Origin: Rhizobiaceae bacterium
GTDB lineage: Bacteria; Pseudomonadota; Alphaproteobacteria; Rhizobiales; Rhizobiaceae
Direction of reading: 5' to 3'
DNA length: 23,959 nt
NCBI GenBank assembly: GCA_020696915.1
Contig: JAJFMR010000005.1
Location: forward strand, 1-23,959
The notes beneath the pieces are model-generated. The model was not told the DNA's origin. It ran no database searches and saw only the letters and a program-made list of their open reading frames with translations. Positions 1 through 8,286 of this stretch are shown piece after piece; positions within the stretch are counted from its first letter, which is position 1, and each line of letters starts with the position of its first letter. A program made the position numbers and the translations under genes.

Positions 1-40
1 ATATCGAGATCTCCCCGGTAAAGACATCAGCACCGACCTC

Positions 41-80
41 CCTCATCCTGAGGTGCCGCCGCAGGCGGCCTCGAAGGACG
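41..80. repeat. REP-like palindromic element of Rhizobiales type
   Basis: This 40-bp element begins CCTCATCCTGAGGTGCC and ends GGCCTCGAAGGACG. It can form two alternative stems. One is CCTCA (41-45) with TGAGG (49-53). The other is GAGG-T-GCCGCC (50-60) with GGCGGC-CTC (64-72) around a 3-nt loop. TCCT (46-49) and AGGA (75-78) can also pair. I recognise the words CCTCATCCTGAGG and CTCGAAGGA from a dispersed intergenic repeat common in Bradyrhizobium, Mesorhizobium and relatives; that is memory of the family, not a search. It ends 3 bp past the stop codon of the minus-strand phosphatase gene, so it may terminate that operon or protect its 3' end. Only one copy is visible in this window. Confidence 0.72.
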
Positions 81-83
81 CAC

Positions 84-935
84 TTATCGATCCAGAAAAG
101 GCGGCGCCTTCATGGTTGCCGGCACCGCGACGTCGAGCCGGGTGAGGATGGTCGGCGCGAGCTGCAGCTGGTCGAGCAGCAGGTCTGGCTGCGGGCCCTT
201 TCCGCTGCCGAAATAATAGAGGGCGAAATCCTGCATCTCGTCGTCGTGGCCGCCATGGTGGCCGCGGCCGGTCTGCCCGTGATCGGCCGTCACGATGACC
301 TCGTAGCCGTCGCTCAGCCAGCGCGGAAGCCAGGCGGCGAGCTGCGCGTCGATCAGGAAGAGCGCGTGGTCCATCTCGGCGCAGTCATGTCCAAAGCGGT
401 GGCCCATCGAGTCCAGCGTGCAGGTGTGGACGATGCCGTAGTCGATGCCGTGACGGGCCGTCAGCATGGTCAGCGTCGCAAAAAGATCGGCGTCGCTCGG
501 CGTCATCTGGTTCACCCGGTCGTAGCCGCTCATCGTGTGGAAGCGGCCATGCGCGATCGGCCCGCCGGGCTCGTCATATTCGATGTCGCGGAGCGGATCG
601 AAGGGCGCCCGGTTGAAGAAGACCGACCAGAAGGAATGGGCCACCGCACCCGTCCTGCGGTCGGCCTTCGAAACCTCCGAAAAGATGTCGGGCTGGCTGA
701 TGCGAAACAGGATGTCGTTCGACAGAATGCCGTGCTCCTGAGGCGGCACGCCCGTGTGAATGGAGGCGTAGCAGGAAGCCGACGTGGAGGGCAGCACCGA
801 GCGCATGCGCCAGAGCCGTGCGTCGCCGGAAGCGACCCAGCCCTCCAGATTGCCCATGTAGCGGCGCCAGTTGCGCCAGGGCAGGCCGTCCAGTACCACG
901 AGCAGCAGCTTCGGGGAGGGGGCGGGCAGGGTCAG
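84..935 (-). CDS. alkaline-phosphatase-superfamily hydrolase (phosphodiesterase/nucleotide pyrophosphatase-like)
   Basis: Predicted metal-dependent phosphoester hydrolase with no signal peptide, hence cytoplasmic. Visible signatures, numbered from 935: the first metal-binding Asp in LVVLDGLPW (D16); the nucleophile segment LPSTSASCYASIHTG (Ser52, or Thr51) followed by PPQEHG; the second metal site in TLDSMGHRFGHD; and TADHGQTGRGHHGGHDDE near the C-terminus. The start is uncertain. The first conventional codon is GTG at 899, inside the core strand just before the metal Asp. In-frame sequence upstream as far as a TAA adds a natural strand (LTLPAPSPKLLLV) but offers only CTG codons. CTG at 935 overlaps the ATPase stop as CTGA, mimicking an ATGA coupling, so I use it (283 aa). 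It is the last gene of the transporter operon; its substrate is unknown. A role in processing an imported phosphoester is inference. Confidence 0.8.
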   Translation of the reverse strand: MTLPAPSPKLLLVVLDGLPWRNWRRYMGNLEGWVASGDARLWRMRSVLPSTSASCYASIHTGVPPQEHGILSNDILFRISQPDIFSEVSKADRRTGAVAHSFWSVFFNRAPFDPLRDIEYDEPGGPIAHGRFHTMSGYDRVNQMTPSDADLFATLTMLTARHGIDYGIVHTCTLDSMGHRFGHDCAEMDHALFLIDAQLAAWLPRWLSDGYEVIVTADHGQTGRGHHGGHDDEMQDFALYYFGSGKGPQPDLLLDQLQLAPTILTRLDVAVPATMKAPPFLDR

Positions 936-2596
936 TTACCGGCGCTTGCCATGCGCCGGCCGCCGATCGCCTTTTCCAGCCAGCCGATCTCCATCTCCGG
1001 CACGGAGGACAGGAGCAGGTCCGTATAGGCGTCGAAGGGCGGTGACAGAACCTTGCTCTTCTGCCCGTAGCGCACCACTTCGCCTCGATACATCACGGCG
1101 ATCGAATCGGCGATGGACTTTACCGTCGCGAGATCGTGGGTGATGAAGAGGTAGGCGACACCTTCCTCCTTCTGCAGGTCTAGCAGCAGCTTCAGGATGC
1201 CGTTGGCGACGAGCGGGTCGAGCGCCGAGGTGACCTCGTCGCAGATGATCAGCCTGGGCTGGGCGGCCAGCGCCCGGGCAATGCAGACGCGCTGCTTCTG
1301 TCCGCCCGACAGTTCGGCGGGATAACGATCCGCGAAGCCCTTGCCCATCTCGATCTTCTCGAGCAGTTCGGCGACCCGCCGGTCGCGCTCGGCACCCTTC
1401 AGTCCGAAGTAGAACTCCAGCGGCCGGCCGATGATCGTCGCCACCGGCTGGCGCGGGTTCATCGCCACGTCGGCCATCTGGTAGATCATCTGCAGCTGGC
1501 GCAGATCGTCCTTGCTGCGGTCGGACAGGCGGTTGCCGAGCTTCCTGCCGCCGAAGGTCACCGAGCCTTTCTCGGGCGGCAGCAGCCCGGTGATGGCGCG
1601 GGCCAGCGTCGACTTTCCGGAGCCGGATTCACCGACCACGGCGAGCGTCTGTCCCGGGAAGATGTCCACGGAAACGTCCTTCAGCACCTTCACGAGGCCG
1701 CCGCCATACGAGGCCGTGACGTTCTTGACCGACAGGAACGGCGTGCCGCCCGGCTGCTGCTCGTCGTGGCTGATCTCGTGCACGGACACCAGGGCGTTGG
1801 TGTATTCCTGGCGCGGCTCCTTGATGATCTGGCGGGTGCCGCCCCATTCCACAAGCCGCCCGTGGCGCAGCACCATGATCTCGTCCGACACCTGGGCGAC
1901 CACGGCCAGGTCGTGGGTGATGTAGAGGGCCGCGACGCGCGTGTCGCGGATCGCCTCCTTGATCGCCGCGAGCACGTCGATCTGGGTGGTGACGTCGAGC
2001 GCCGTGGTCGGCTCGTCGAAGACGATCAGGTCGGGCTCGGGGCACAGCGCCATGGCCGTCATGACCCGCTGCAACTGGCCTCCGGACACCTGGTGGGGAA
2101 AGCGCCTGCCGATGTTTTCCGGGTCCGGCAGGCTGAGCTTCCTGAACAGGGCGACCGCCCGCCGCTCGGCCTCGGCGCGGCCGGCGACCCCGTGCAGCAG
2201 CGCCGCCTCGACCACCTGGTCCATCAATCGGTGCGCGGGATTGAACGCGGCGGCAGCCGACTGCGCGACATAGCAGACTTCCCGACCGCGCAGCTTGCGC
2301 GTGGTGCTGCTTCCGGCCCTCAGAATGTCGCGGCCGTTGAGCACGACCTCGCCGCCGGTGATCCTGACGCCACCGCGGCCGTAACCCATCGAGGCAAGGC
2401 CGATCGTCGACTTGCCGGCGCCGGATTCGCCGATCAGCCCCAGCACCCGGCCGCGCTTCAGAGTCAGCGAGACGTCATGCACCAGCGTGATGTTCTTGGG
2501 GTCTTCGCCGGGCGGGTAGACGGTCGCCTCGATGCGCAGCTTGCGCATTTCGAGAAGGGATTCGGGCCTGTCCCGCCCGGCGGCTGCGTCAGGCAT
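932..2596 (-). CDS. ABC importer ATPase, two fused nucleotide-binding domains (DppD-DppF type)
   Basis: This 554-residue protein drives peptide/opine-family import and carries both ATPase domains in one chain. Domain 1 has Walker A GESGAGKST (56-64), signature SGGQLQR (171-177) and Walker B FDEPTTALD (193-201). Domain 2 has GESGSGKST (322-330), LSGGQKQR (429-436) and CDEVTSALD (452-460). Both have a THDLA H-loop. Separate DppD and DppF proteins are about 330 residues each, so the fused length fits a compact double ATPase. The ATG at 2596 overlaps the upstream permease stop by 8 bp (ATGCCTGA), which indicates translational coupling. The stop overlaps the likely start of the phosphatase gene. 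The family is clear; the transported substrate is not predictable from the ATPase. Confidence 0.95.
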   Translation of the reverse strand: MPDAAAGRDRPESLLEMRKLRIEATVYPPGEDPKNITLVHDVSLTLKRGRVLGLIGESGAGKSTIGLASMGYGRGGVRITGGEVVLNGRDILRAGSSTTRKLRGREVCYVAQSAAAAFNPAHRLMDQVVEAALLHGVAGRAEAERRAVALFRKLSLPDPENIGRRFPHQVSGGQLQRVMTAMALCPEPDLIVFDEPTTALDVTTQIDVLAAIKEAIRDTRVAALYITHDLAVVAQVSDEIMVLRHGRLVEWGGTRQIIKEPRQEYTNALVSVHEISHDEQQPGGTPFLSVKNVTASYGGGLVKVLKDVSVDIFPGQTLAVVGESGSGKSTLARAITGLLPPEKGSVTFGGRKLGNRLSDRSKDDLRQLQMIYQMADVAMNPRQPVATIIGRPLEFYFGLKGAERDRRVAELLEKIEMGKGFADRYPAELSGGQKQRVCIARALAAQPRLIICDEVTSALDPLVANGILKLLLDLQKEEGVAYLFITHDLATVKSIADSIAVMYRGEVVRYGQKSKVLSPPFDAYTDLLLSSVPEMEIGWLEKAIGGRRMASAGN

Positions 2597-3419
2597 TGCC
2601 GCGTCCCCCCTTGAGGTCGGTGGTGCGGTTGAGAATCCAGTCGGCCACGAGGTTGACCGAGATGGCGAGCGCCGCGATCGCCGCCGCCGGGATGAGCGCC
2701 GCGGGAATCCCGAAGACGATGCCGTCCTTGTTCTCCTTGACCATGCCGCCCCAGTCGGCGGCCGGCGGCTGCACGCCGAGACCGAGGAAGGACAGCGCCG
2801 ACAGAAACAGCACGGCGTAGATGAACCGCAGACCCAGTTCCGAGACCAGCGGCGACAGCGCGTTGGGCAGTATCTCGCGGAAGATGATCCAGGCGCGGCC
2901 TTCGCCCCGAAGCTTGGCCGCCTCCACGAAGTCCATGACGTTGATGTCCACCGCGACCGCCCGCGACAGCCGGTAAACCCGCGTCGAATCCAGGATGCCC
3001 ATGACGAGGATAAGCGTGACGATGGTGGTGGGCAGCACCGATAGCACGACCAGTCCGAAGATCAGCGTCGGGATCGACATCAGCAGGTCGACGAGACGCG
3101 ACATCAGCGTGTCGAACCAGCCGCCGGCGACGGCTGCGGTAAAGCCGAGCACCGCGCCCAGCGTGAAGGAGAGCGCCGTGGCGACCACCGCGATGAAGAT
3201 CGTCGTCCGTGCACCGTAGATCATCCTGGACAGAAGGTCCCGGCCGAGATTGTCGGTGCCCAGCCAGAAGCTGGCGGAGCCGGGCTCCCAGACGTTTCCG
3301 ACGATCTCGCCTAGGCCGTAGGGGGCGATCCATGGTGCGAAGACGGCGGCAATCAAAAACAGCGCCGTGAAGATCAGGCCGAGGAGCGCGCCGAGCGGGA
3401 TTCGTCTGATGTCGAGCAT
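2589..3419 (-). CDS. ABC importer permease, DppC/OppC type
   Basis: Inner-membrane permease with the BPD_transp_1 fold. The N-terminus has one transmembrane helix (LGALLGLIFTALFLIAAVFAPWI), then the family hallmark WLGTDNLGRDLLSRMIYGAR, then five more hydrophobic segments. The cytoplasmic coupling (EAA) loop is around FVEAAKLRGEGRAWIIFREILPN. I chose ATG 3419 over the longer ATG at 3485. It gives 276 residues, starts MLDIRRIPLG as homologues do, leaves a 13-bp gap after the dppB-like stop rather than a 53-bp overlap, and has AGGTAAGGG just upstream. It pairs with the permease at 3433-4392. Confidence 0.93.
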   Translation of the reverse strand: MLDIRRIPLGALLGLIFTALFLIAAVFAPWIAPYGLGEIVGNVWEPGSASFWLGTDNLGRDLLSRMIYGARTTIFIAVVATALSFTLGAVLGFTAAVAGGWFDTLMSRLVDLLMSIPTLIFGLVVLSVLPTTIVTLILVMGILDSTRVYRLSRAVAVDINVMDFVEAAKLRGEGRAWIIFREILPNALSPLVSELGLRFIYAVLFLSALSFLGLGVQPPAADWGGMVKENKDGIVFGIPAALIPAAAIAALAISVNLVADWILNRTTDLKGGRGNA

Positions 3420-3432
3420 CGCCGCCCTTACC

Positions 3433-4392
3433 TCACCTCGGATGCCTGAGCCGCGGATTGGCAACGATCGCGGCGATGTCGGCAATGATGTTCAGGCCGA
3501 TATAGACCGCCGCGAAGATCAGGCCGACGGCCTGCACGACGGGCACGTCGCGCTTCGACACGTGGTCGACCAGATACTGGCCCATGCCGGGGTAGACGAA
3601 GATCACCTCGATCACGACGACACCGACGATGAGGAACGCGAGATTGAGCATCACCACGTTGATGACGGGGGCTACGGCGTTCGGGAAGGCGTGCTTGCGG
3701 ATGATGTCGAAGGGCCGCAGCCCCTTGAGTTCCGCGGTCTCGATATAGGCCGACTGCATGACGTTGAGGATCGCCGCCCTCGTCATGCGCATCATGTGGG
3801 CGAGAACGACCAGGGTCAGCGCCGCGGCGGGCAGCGCGATCGCCATCATCCGCTCGCCGAACGGCATGCCGTCGTAGACGGTGGAAATACCGGGAAACCA
3901 TTGCAGCTTGACCGCGAAGAAGAAGACGAGCAGGTAGCCGACGAAGAATTCCGGCAGTGACGTCGAAGCCAGCGCAAGGCCCGAAATCAGCTTGTCGACG
4001 AAGCCGTTGCGGTAGCGCACCGCGAGCAGGCCGAGCAGGATGGCCAGCGGCACCGATACGACGGCCGCCCAGAAGGCGAGAAACAGGGTATTCCACAGCC
4101 GACCGCCGATCGACTGGGCGATGTCCTGGCCGCTCGACAGCGCCGTGCCGAGATCGCCGGTGACGACGCCGCCGAGCCAGCGCAGATAGCGCTGCCACGC
4201 CGGGTCGTTGAGCCCGAGTTCCTCCCGCAGATTGGCCAGCGATTCGGGCGTTGCCGATTGGCCGAGAATCGACTGCGCGACGTCGCCGGGAAGGATCTGC
4301 GTCCCGGCGAAGATCAGGATCGAGACGGCGAGCAGAAGCAGCAGGCCCAGCGCGAGGCGCTGGGCCACCAGTCTCACGATCGGTGACGACAT
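3433..4392 (-). CDS. ABC importer permease, DppB/OppB type
   Basis: A 319-residue inner-membrane permease. The N-terminal helix (RLALGLLLLLAVSILIFAG) is followed by a periplasmic loop with the family words LGLNDPAWQRYLRWL and GDLGTALSSGQ. Several more helices follow, then the coupling loop TRAAILNVMQSAYIETAELKG and the C-terminal VIFVYPGMGQYLVD. These are DppB/OppB signatures. It begins at ATG 4392, 16 bp after the binding-protein gene. No strong Shine-Dalgarno is visible in that gap, so translation may depend on readthrough coupling from upstream. It forms the membrane channel with the product of 2589-3419. Confidence 0.94.
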   Translation of the reverse strand: MSSPIVRLVAQRLALGLLLLLAVSILIFAGTQILPGDVAQSILGQSATPESLANLREELGLNDPAWQRYLRWLGGVVTGDLGTALSSGQDIAQSIGGRLWNTLFLAFWAAVVSVPLAILLGLLAVRYRNGFVDKLISGLALASTSLPEFFVGYLLVFFFAVKLQWFPGISTVYDGMPFGERMMAIALPAAALTLVVLAHMMRMTRAAILNVMQSAYIETAELKGLRPFDIIRKHAFPNAVAPVINVVMLNLAFLIVGVVVIEVIFVYPGMGQYLVDHVSKRDVPVVQAVGLIFAAVYIGLNIIADIAAIVANPRLRHPR

Positions 4393-4408
4393 CGGCGCGA
4401 AGCCGCGG

Positions 4409-5998
4409 TCAGGCTTCGAGCCAGCATTTTGCCAATGCGTAGCCGTTCATCAGTTCCTGGTGCGGGTCGTCGACCCAGCCGCCGACCTTCGGGCCGGTTG
4501 CGTCGATGAACTGGTTGAACATCGGAAGGATCAGGCCGCCCTCGTCGCGGACGATAACGGCCATGTCGCGGTACATCGCCTTGCGCTTGGCCGCGTCGAG
4601 CTCCGCCCGTGCCGCGATGACCATCTTGTCGAAATCCTCGCGCAGGAAACGCGTGTCGTTCCAGTCCGCCGTCGACAAATAGGCGGTGGAATACATCTGG
4701 TCCTGGGTCGAGCGTCCGCCCCAGTAGGAGGCGCAGAAAGGCTGCTTGTTCCAGACCTCGGCCCAGTAGCCGTCGCCGGGCTCGCGCTTGATCTCGATGG
4801 TGATGCCGGCCTTGGCGGCGGACTGCTGGAACAGCTGCGAGGCGTCGACTGCGCCGGGGAAGGCGACGTCGGAGGTGCGCAGCAGCACGGGGCCGCTGTG
4901 GCCGGACTTCTTGTAATGGAAGGCCGCCTTGTCGGGATCGTAGACGCGCTGCTCCAGGTCGTCGGAGAACAGCGGGTAGGAGGCGTTGATGGGGAAATCG
5001 TTGCCGAGCGAACCATAGCCCTGCAGCACCTTGTCGAGCATTTCCTGTCGGTCGATGGCCAGCTTCAGCGCCATGCGAAGATCGTTGTTGTCGAAGGGGG
5101 CCGTGTTGCAGTGCATGATGAAGACGTAGTGGCCCGGGCCGGAGTGGTTGCGGATGGTGACGCCCGGAACCCGCTTGATGAGATCGACGATCTTCGGCTC
5201 GACCCGATTGATCATGTGGACCTGCCCGCCCTGCAGGGCGGACGTGCGTGCCGTCGCGTCGTTGACGACGATGATTTCGATCTGGTCGGCGAAGCCCATC
5301 TTGTCGGCCTGCCAGTAATTGGCGAAGCGCTCGCCGCCGTGGCGCACGCCCGGCTCGTTGACGGCGACCTTGTAGGGGCCGGCGGAGATGCCGGCATCGG
5401 CGCCGTCCTTGCCGCCGTTCGGCTGAACGATCAGGTGGTAGTCGCTGAGCAGATAGGGAAGATCGGCGTTCGCCTCCTTCAGGGTGAGGACGACCTCCTT
5501 GCCGTTGACCTTGATCGACTCGATGCCCTTCATGTAGCCGAGGGCGCCGGATTTGGCGCCCTCGTCCGAGTGCCGCTCGAGCGTTGCGGCAACGTCCTCC
5601 GCGGTGACCGTCTTGCCATTGTGGAACTCGATGCCGTCGCGGATCTTGAGCGTCCATACCTTGGCGTCGTCCGAGGACCCGATCTCCTCGGCGATCCTTT
5701 GTTCGAGCGAGCCGTCGGGGGCGAGCTCGACGATCAGTTCACCCCACATCTTCCCGAAGGCGAATGGCACCTGGGTCATGAACAAAGCGGGGTCGAGGCT
5801 GTTGGTGGATTCGCCGCCGACGAGGCCAGCCTTCAGCACGCCCCCCTTGACGGGGCCGGCCGCGCGCGCCGCGCTGGCGAGCAGGGAATTGGCAAACGTC
5901 GCGCTGACGCCCAGGGCCGCGGCGCGGCCCAGGAATGCGCGGCGGTCGAGCTTGCCGCGCGCGACGCGGTGGCTCAGGAATTCGAGTTCGTTCGACAT
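4409..5998 (-). CDS. Tat-exported periplasmic substrate-binding protein, SBP_bac_5 family
   Basis: A 529-residue solute-binding protein of the dipeptide/oligopeptide/opine family (SBP_bac_5), which sets the importer's specificity. The N-terminus carries a twin-arginine signal (DRRAFLGRAAALG, Arg19-Arg20) with likely cleavage in ASAARA-AG near residues 46-47, so it is probably exported folded. The family core VWTLKIRDGIEFHNGKTVTA (115-133) and PQ-type lobes follow to the C-terminus. GAGG lies 8 nt before ATG 5998. The leader contains a (CAA)5 tract on the transcribed sense strand. SBP_bac_5 proteins bind peptides but also opines, glutathione, heme and sugars, so calling it a peptide porter would be over-reading. 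Its position after ureide-pathway genes suggests a nitrogenous conjugate as substrate; that is inference. Confidence 0.93.
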   Translation of the reverse strand: MSNELEFLSHRVARGKLDRRAFLGRAAALGVSATFANSLLASAARAAGPVKGGVLKAGLVGGESTNSLDPALFMTQVPFAFGKMWGELIVELAPDGSLEQRIAEEIGSSDDAKVWTLKIRDGIEFHNGKTVTAEDVAATLERHSDEGAKSGALGYMKGIESIKVNGKEVVLTLKEANADLPYLLSDYHLIVQPNGGKDGADAGISAGPYKVAVNEPGVRHGGERFANYWQADKMGFADQIEIIVVNDATARTSALQGGQVHMINRVEPKIVDLIKRVPGVTIRNHSGPGHYVFIMHCNTAPFDNNDLRMALKLAIDRQEMLDKVLQGYGSLGNDFPINASYPLFSDDLEQRVYDPDKAAFHYKKSGHSGPVLLRTSDVAFPGAVDASQLFQQSAAKAGITIEIKREPGDGYWAEVWNKQPFCASYWGGRSTQDQMYSTAYLSTADWNDTRFLREDFDKMVIAARAELDAAKRKAMYRDMAVIVRDEGGLILPMFNQFIDATGPKVGGWVDDPHQELMNGYALAKCWLEA

Positions 5999-6158
5999 TT
6001 AGGGTTCCTCACTCCGTTGGTTCCAACCCGCAGCTGGACCGCGGACATTGTTGTTGTTGTTGGATTCCTGAATATTGACCGCAACGGCCTACGGGAAACA
6101 AGGCCGAAAGCGACATTTCTTGGCGTAAAGCAATGTTGCCACTGGCCCAAGGCCCGGG
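5999..6158 (-). promoter_or_regulatory. Leader/intergenic region before the importer operon, with a (CAA)5 tract
   Basis: This is 160 bp between the CocE-type hydrolase and the binding-protein gene. It holds (TTG)5 at 6048-6062, which reads (CAA)5 in the mRNA about 50 nt before the start codon. A small inverted repeat, CGGCCT (6085-6090) and AGGCCG (6101-6106), has a 10-nt loop but no T-run. An ATG adjoining the CAA tract (6048 down) opens a 24-codon frame that ends inside the binding-protein gene, in a different frame. The region could hold a separate promoter for the importer. I see no confident -35/-10 pair. Confidence 0.4.
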
Positions 6159-8165
6159 TCAGAGAAAGCCGCGCGGCAGGCTCTCGTCGAAAAGCCGCTG
6201 GAAAACCAGCTCGCCGCCCTCATAGGCGCGAATGCTTCCCTTCAGGTAAAAGAACTCCGCGTCGGATGTCATGGCCGTCGAGGTTTCCGTCGAGACGGAC
6301 CAGTCGCCGCGCGAGAGCGACTGGCTCCAGTGCGTCTCGCCTTGCGCGGACAGCGCCTTTTCAGGGTCTATGGTCCAGAGTTCGCGCGCCGAACTGGCGG
6401 TCACCAGGCCATGGTCGAGATCGCGGGTCTCGCCGAAGTCGTCGAGGATGGCGAGCGAAACCACACCGCTCGCTGGATCGCGTGTCACGGTGCGGCTGTT
6501 GGAACTCTTCCTGAGTTGCTCGATCAGCCGCGGCGCGGCGGCCTCCGGCTCCTCGAAGCGCCACTCGTCGCCGTCACCCGACTTCCGCACCGGAAGATCG
6601 AGCGTCCCCTGCAGGAGGGTCAGCGTAACCGGCTCGGGGGATGGCCAGACCAGCGGCCAGTAGGTCGACGACACGGCAAGCCGCAACCGGTTTCCCGCGG
6701 CGATACGCCAGGCGATGTCGTCGAGGCGAAGGACGATCTCCACCGTTTCCCCGACCGGCAGGTTCTCCGGAAATTCGTGGCCGCCGCGATGCGTGAGATT
6801 GAGGACGCCATACGTGATGCGCGTCGAAGCACCGTCGGGCTGGACGTCGCACAGGCGCACGGCCAGCATGCCTTTCGGCTGGTCGGCCTGAACGGACAGG
6901 CGGACCACCGGGCCGCCGACGATGTCGAGCGGCGCGTCGAGCGGAGCGCAGTCGAAGGTGACGGATTTCAGGTCGTCGTCGCGCTGGTCGCCCGGCAGTT
7001 CGGGGCCGAGCCAGATGGCGCAGTATTCGCCGCCGGCCATGCCGCAATCCTGCGGCGATCTGATCGATACGGATCTGGTCATCGACGCGCTCTCCGACAG
7101 CGCGCCGCCGTCACCCAGGGCGAGGCGCCGCATGTGGATCTCGGGCGACGGCCATGACTGCTCGGCAATCCAGCGGCCGGGCCTCTCCAGATACCAGTCG
7201 CGGGGGGGAACGCTGTCCATCACGTACAACCGCATCGCCGGGTCGCGGCTGGCGCCGGTGTCGATCCCCTTCAGCCAGCAGTCCCACCAGCGCAGCGCTT
7301 CCTGCAGGAAGCCGATCGCCGGGTCGGGCACCGCAAAATGCGGATATTTATGAATCCAGGGGCCGACAATGCCCTTGGCGGGAGCCGTGAGGCCGGAGAC
7401 CAGCCGCGAAACCGCATTCTTGTAGGCGTCGCCCCAGCCGCCCACGGCAAGCGTTGCAGCGCCGATGAGCGAAAAGTCCTCGCACACCGAGCCGCGCCTC
7501 CAGTAGGCATCGCGGGTCTGGTGCCGCAGCCAGACGGCAGGCAGGAACGGCTCGTTCTCAAGGCGCCCCAGCCACATCTCCCGCCACCGCTCGCCGGCGA
7601 TCGCCGGATCGGGGGGCCGCGAGGAATAGGAAAGCATGGTGGCGCCCCAGCCCATGTTCTCGTTGAGGAGCAGGCCGCCCTTGTAGTGGATGTCGTCGGC
7701 GTAGCGATCGTCCGTGGAACAGAGCGTGATGATGGCCTTCAGCGCCGGCGGCTGCCTTGCCGCCACCTGCAGCGCATTGAAGCCGCCCCACGAGATGCCC
7801 ATCATGCCGACGGCGCCGGTGCACCAGGGCTGGCGCGCCGCCCAGCCGATGACGTCGCAGGCGTCCTGAAGTTCCTGCTCCGTATACTCGTCCTCCATCA
7901 GCCCTTCGCTATCGCCGCTTCCGCGCATGTCGACGCGGATCGACGCATAGCCGTGGCCGGCGAGATACGGGTGGGTCAGCGCATCGCGGGCGGTCGTGCC
8001 GTCGCGCTTGCGGTAGGGCAGATGCTCGACGATTGCCGGCACCGGGTTCTGTTCTGCGTCGGCTGGCATCCACACGCGCGCCGACAGGCGGCAACCGTCC
8101 GGCATGACGATGGCCATGTCGGGAAACTCGACGATCTGGCGGGGAAACTCGGTGATGGTCTTCAT
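6159..8165 (-). CDS. CocE/NonD-family serine hydrolase (X-Pro dipeptidyl-peptidase-like)
   Basis: A 668-residue alpha/beta hydrolase of the CocE/NonD (peptidase S15/cocaine esterase) family, cutting an ester or amide bond. The N-terminal half is the hydrolase domain: YRKRDGTTARD, RVDMRGSGDSEG, then the nucleophile elbow GISWGG (Ser125), Asp246 in GGWGDAY, and His272 in GPWIH. The C-terminal half is the jelly-roll PepX_C domain (from about DLKSVTFDCAPLDAPLDIVGG), with GNRLRLAVSSTYWP. I chose ATG 8165 because GGAAGG precedes it and homologues start near here; the 30 extra residues from 8255 look non-native. No signal peptide is visible, so it is likely cytoplasmic. It sits between the deaminase and the importer, in the same direction as both. 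Its natural substrate is unknown. Confidence 0.9.
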   Translation of the reverse strand: MKTITEFPRQIVEFPDMAIVMPDGCRLSARVWMPADAEQNPVPAIVEHLPYRKRDGTTARDALTHPYLAGHGYASIRVDMRGSGDSEGLMEDEYTEQELQDACDVIGWAARQPWCTGAVGMMGISWGGFNALQVAARQPPALKAIITLCSTDDRYADDIHYKGGLLLNENMGWGATMLSYSSRPPDPAIAGERWREMWLGRLENEPFLPAVWLRHQTRDAYWRRGSVCEDFSLIGAATLAVGGWGDAYKNAVSRLVSGLTAPAKGIVGPWIHKYPHFAVPDPAIGFLQEALRWWDCWLKGIDTGASRDPAMRLYVMDSVPPRDWYLERPGRWIAEQSWPSPEIHMRRLALGDGGALSESASMTRSVSIRSPQDCGMAGGEYCAIWLGPELPGDQRDDDLKSVTFDCAPLDAPLDIVGGPVVRLSVQADQPKGMLAVRLCDVQPDGASTRITYGVLNLTHRGGHEFPENLPVGETVEIVLRLDDIAWRIAAGNRLRLAVSSTYWPLVWPSPEPVTLTLLQGTLDLPVRKSGDGDEWRFEEPEAAAPRLIEQLRKSSNSRTVTRDPASGVVSLAILDDFGETRDLDHGLVTASSARELWTIDPEKALSAQGETHWSQSLSRGDWSVSTETSTAMTSDAEFFYLKGSIRAYEGGELVFQRLFDESLPRGFL

Positions 8166-8286
8166 GCTGCCTTCCGCTCTTCGAGGCTCGATCCTGGAAA
8201 TGAGGCCGCCCTGCACCAGGAAGGCAAGCCCGGCATGCGCCCTCGCCTGTCGCACGCCCCGCCCGTTGCGCGCGCTCCCCAGGCGC

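Noticed and set aside
6048..6062. (TTG)5 as part of a CRISPR or other repeat array
   Set aside because: It is a simple triplet run without spacers. No CRISPR-like repeat-spacer pattern was seen anywhere in the window.
4208..6514. 768-codon plus-strand frame
   Set aside because: It lies opposite the well-supported binding-protein and permease genes. Its product is a Val/Asp/Gly-rich antisense composition typical of GC-rich DNA, with no domain.
8166..8255. 30-residue N-terminal extension of the CocE-type hydrolase
   Set aside because: ATG 8165 has GGAAGG at proper spacing and matches the usual family start.
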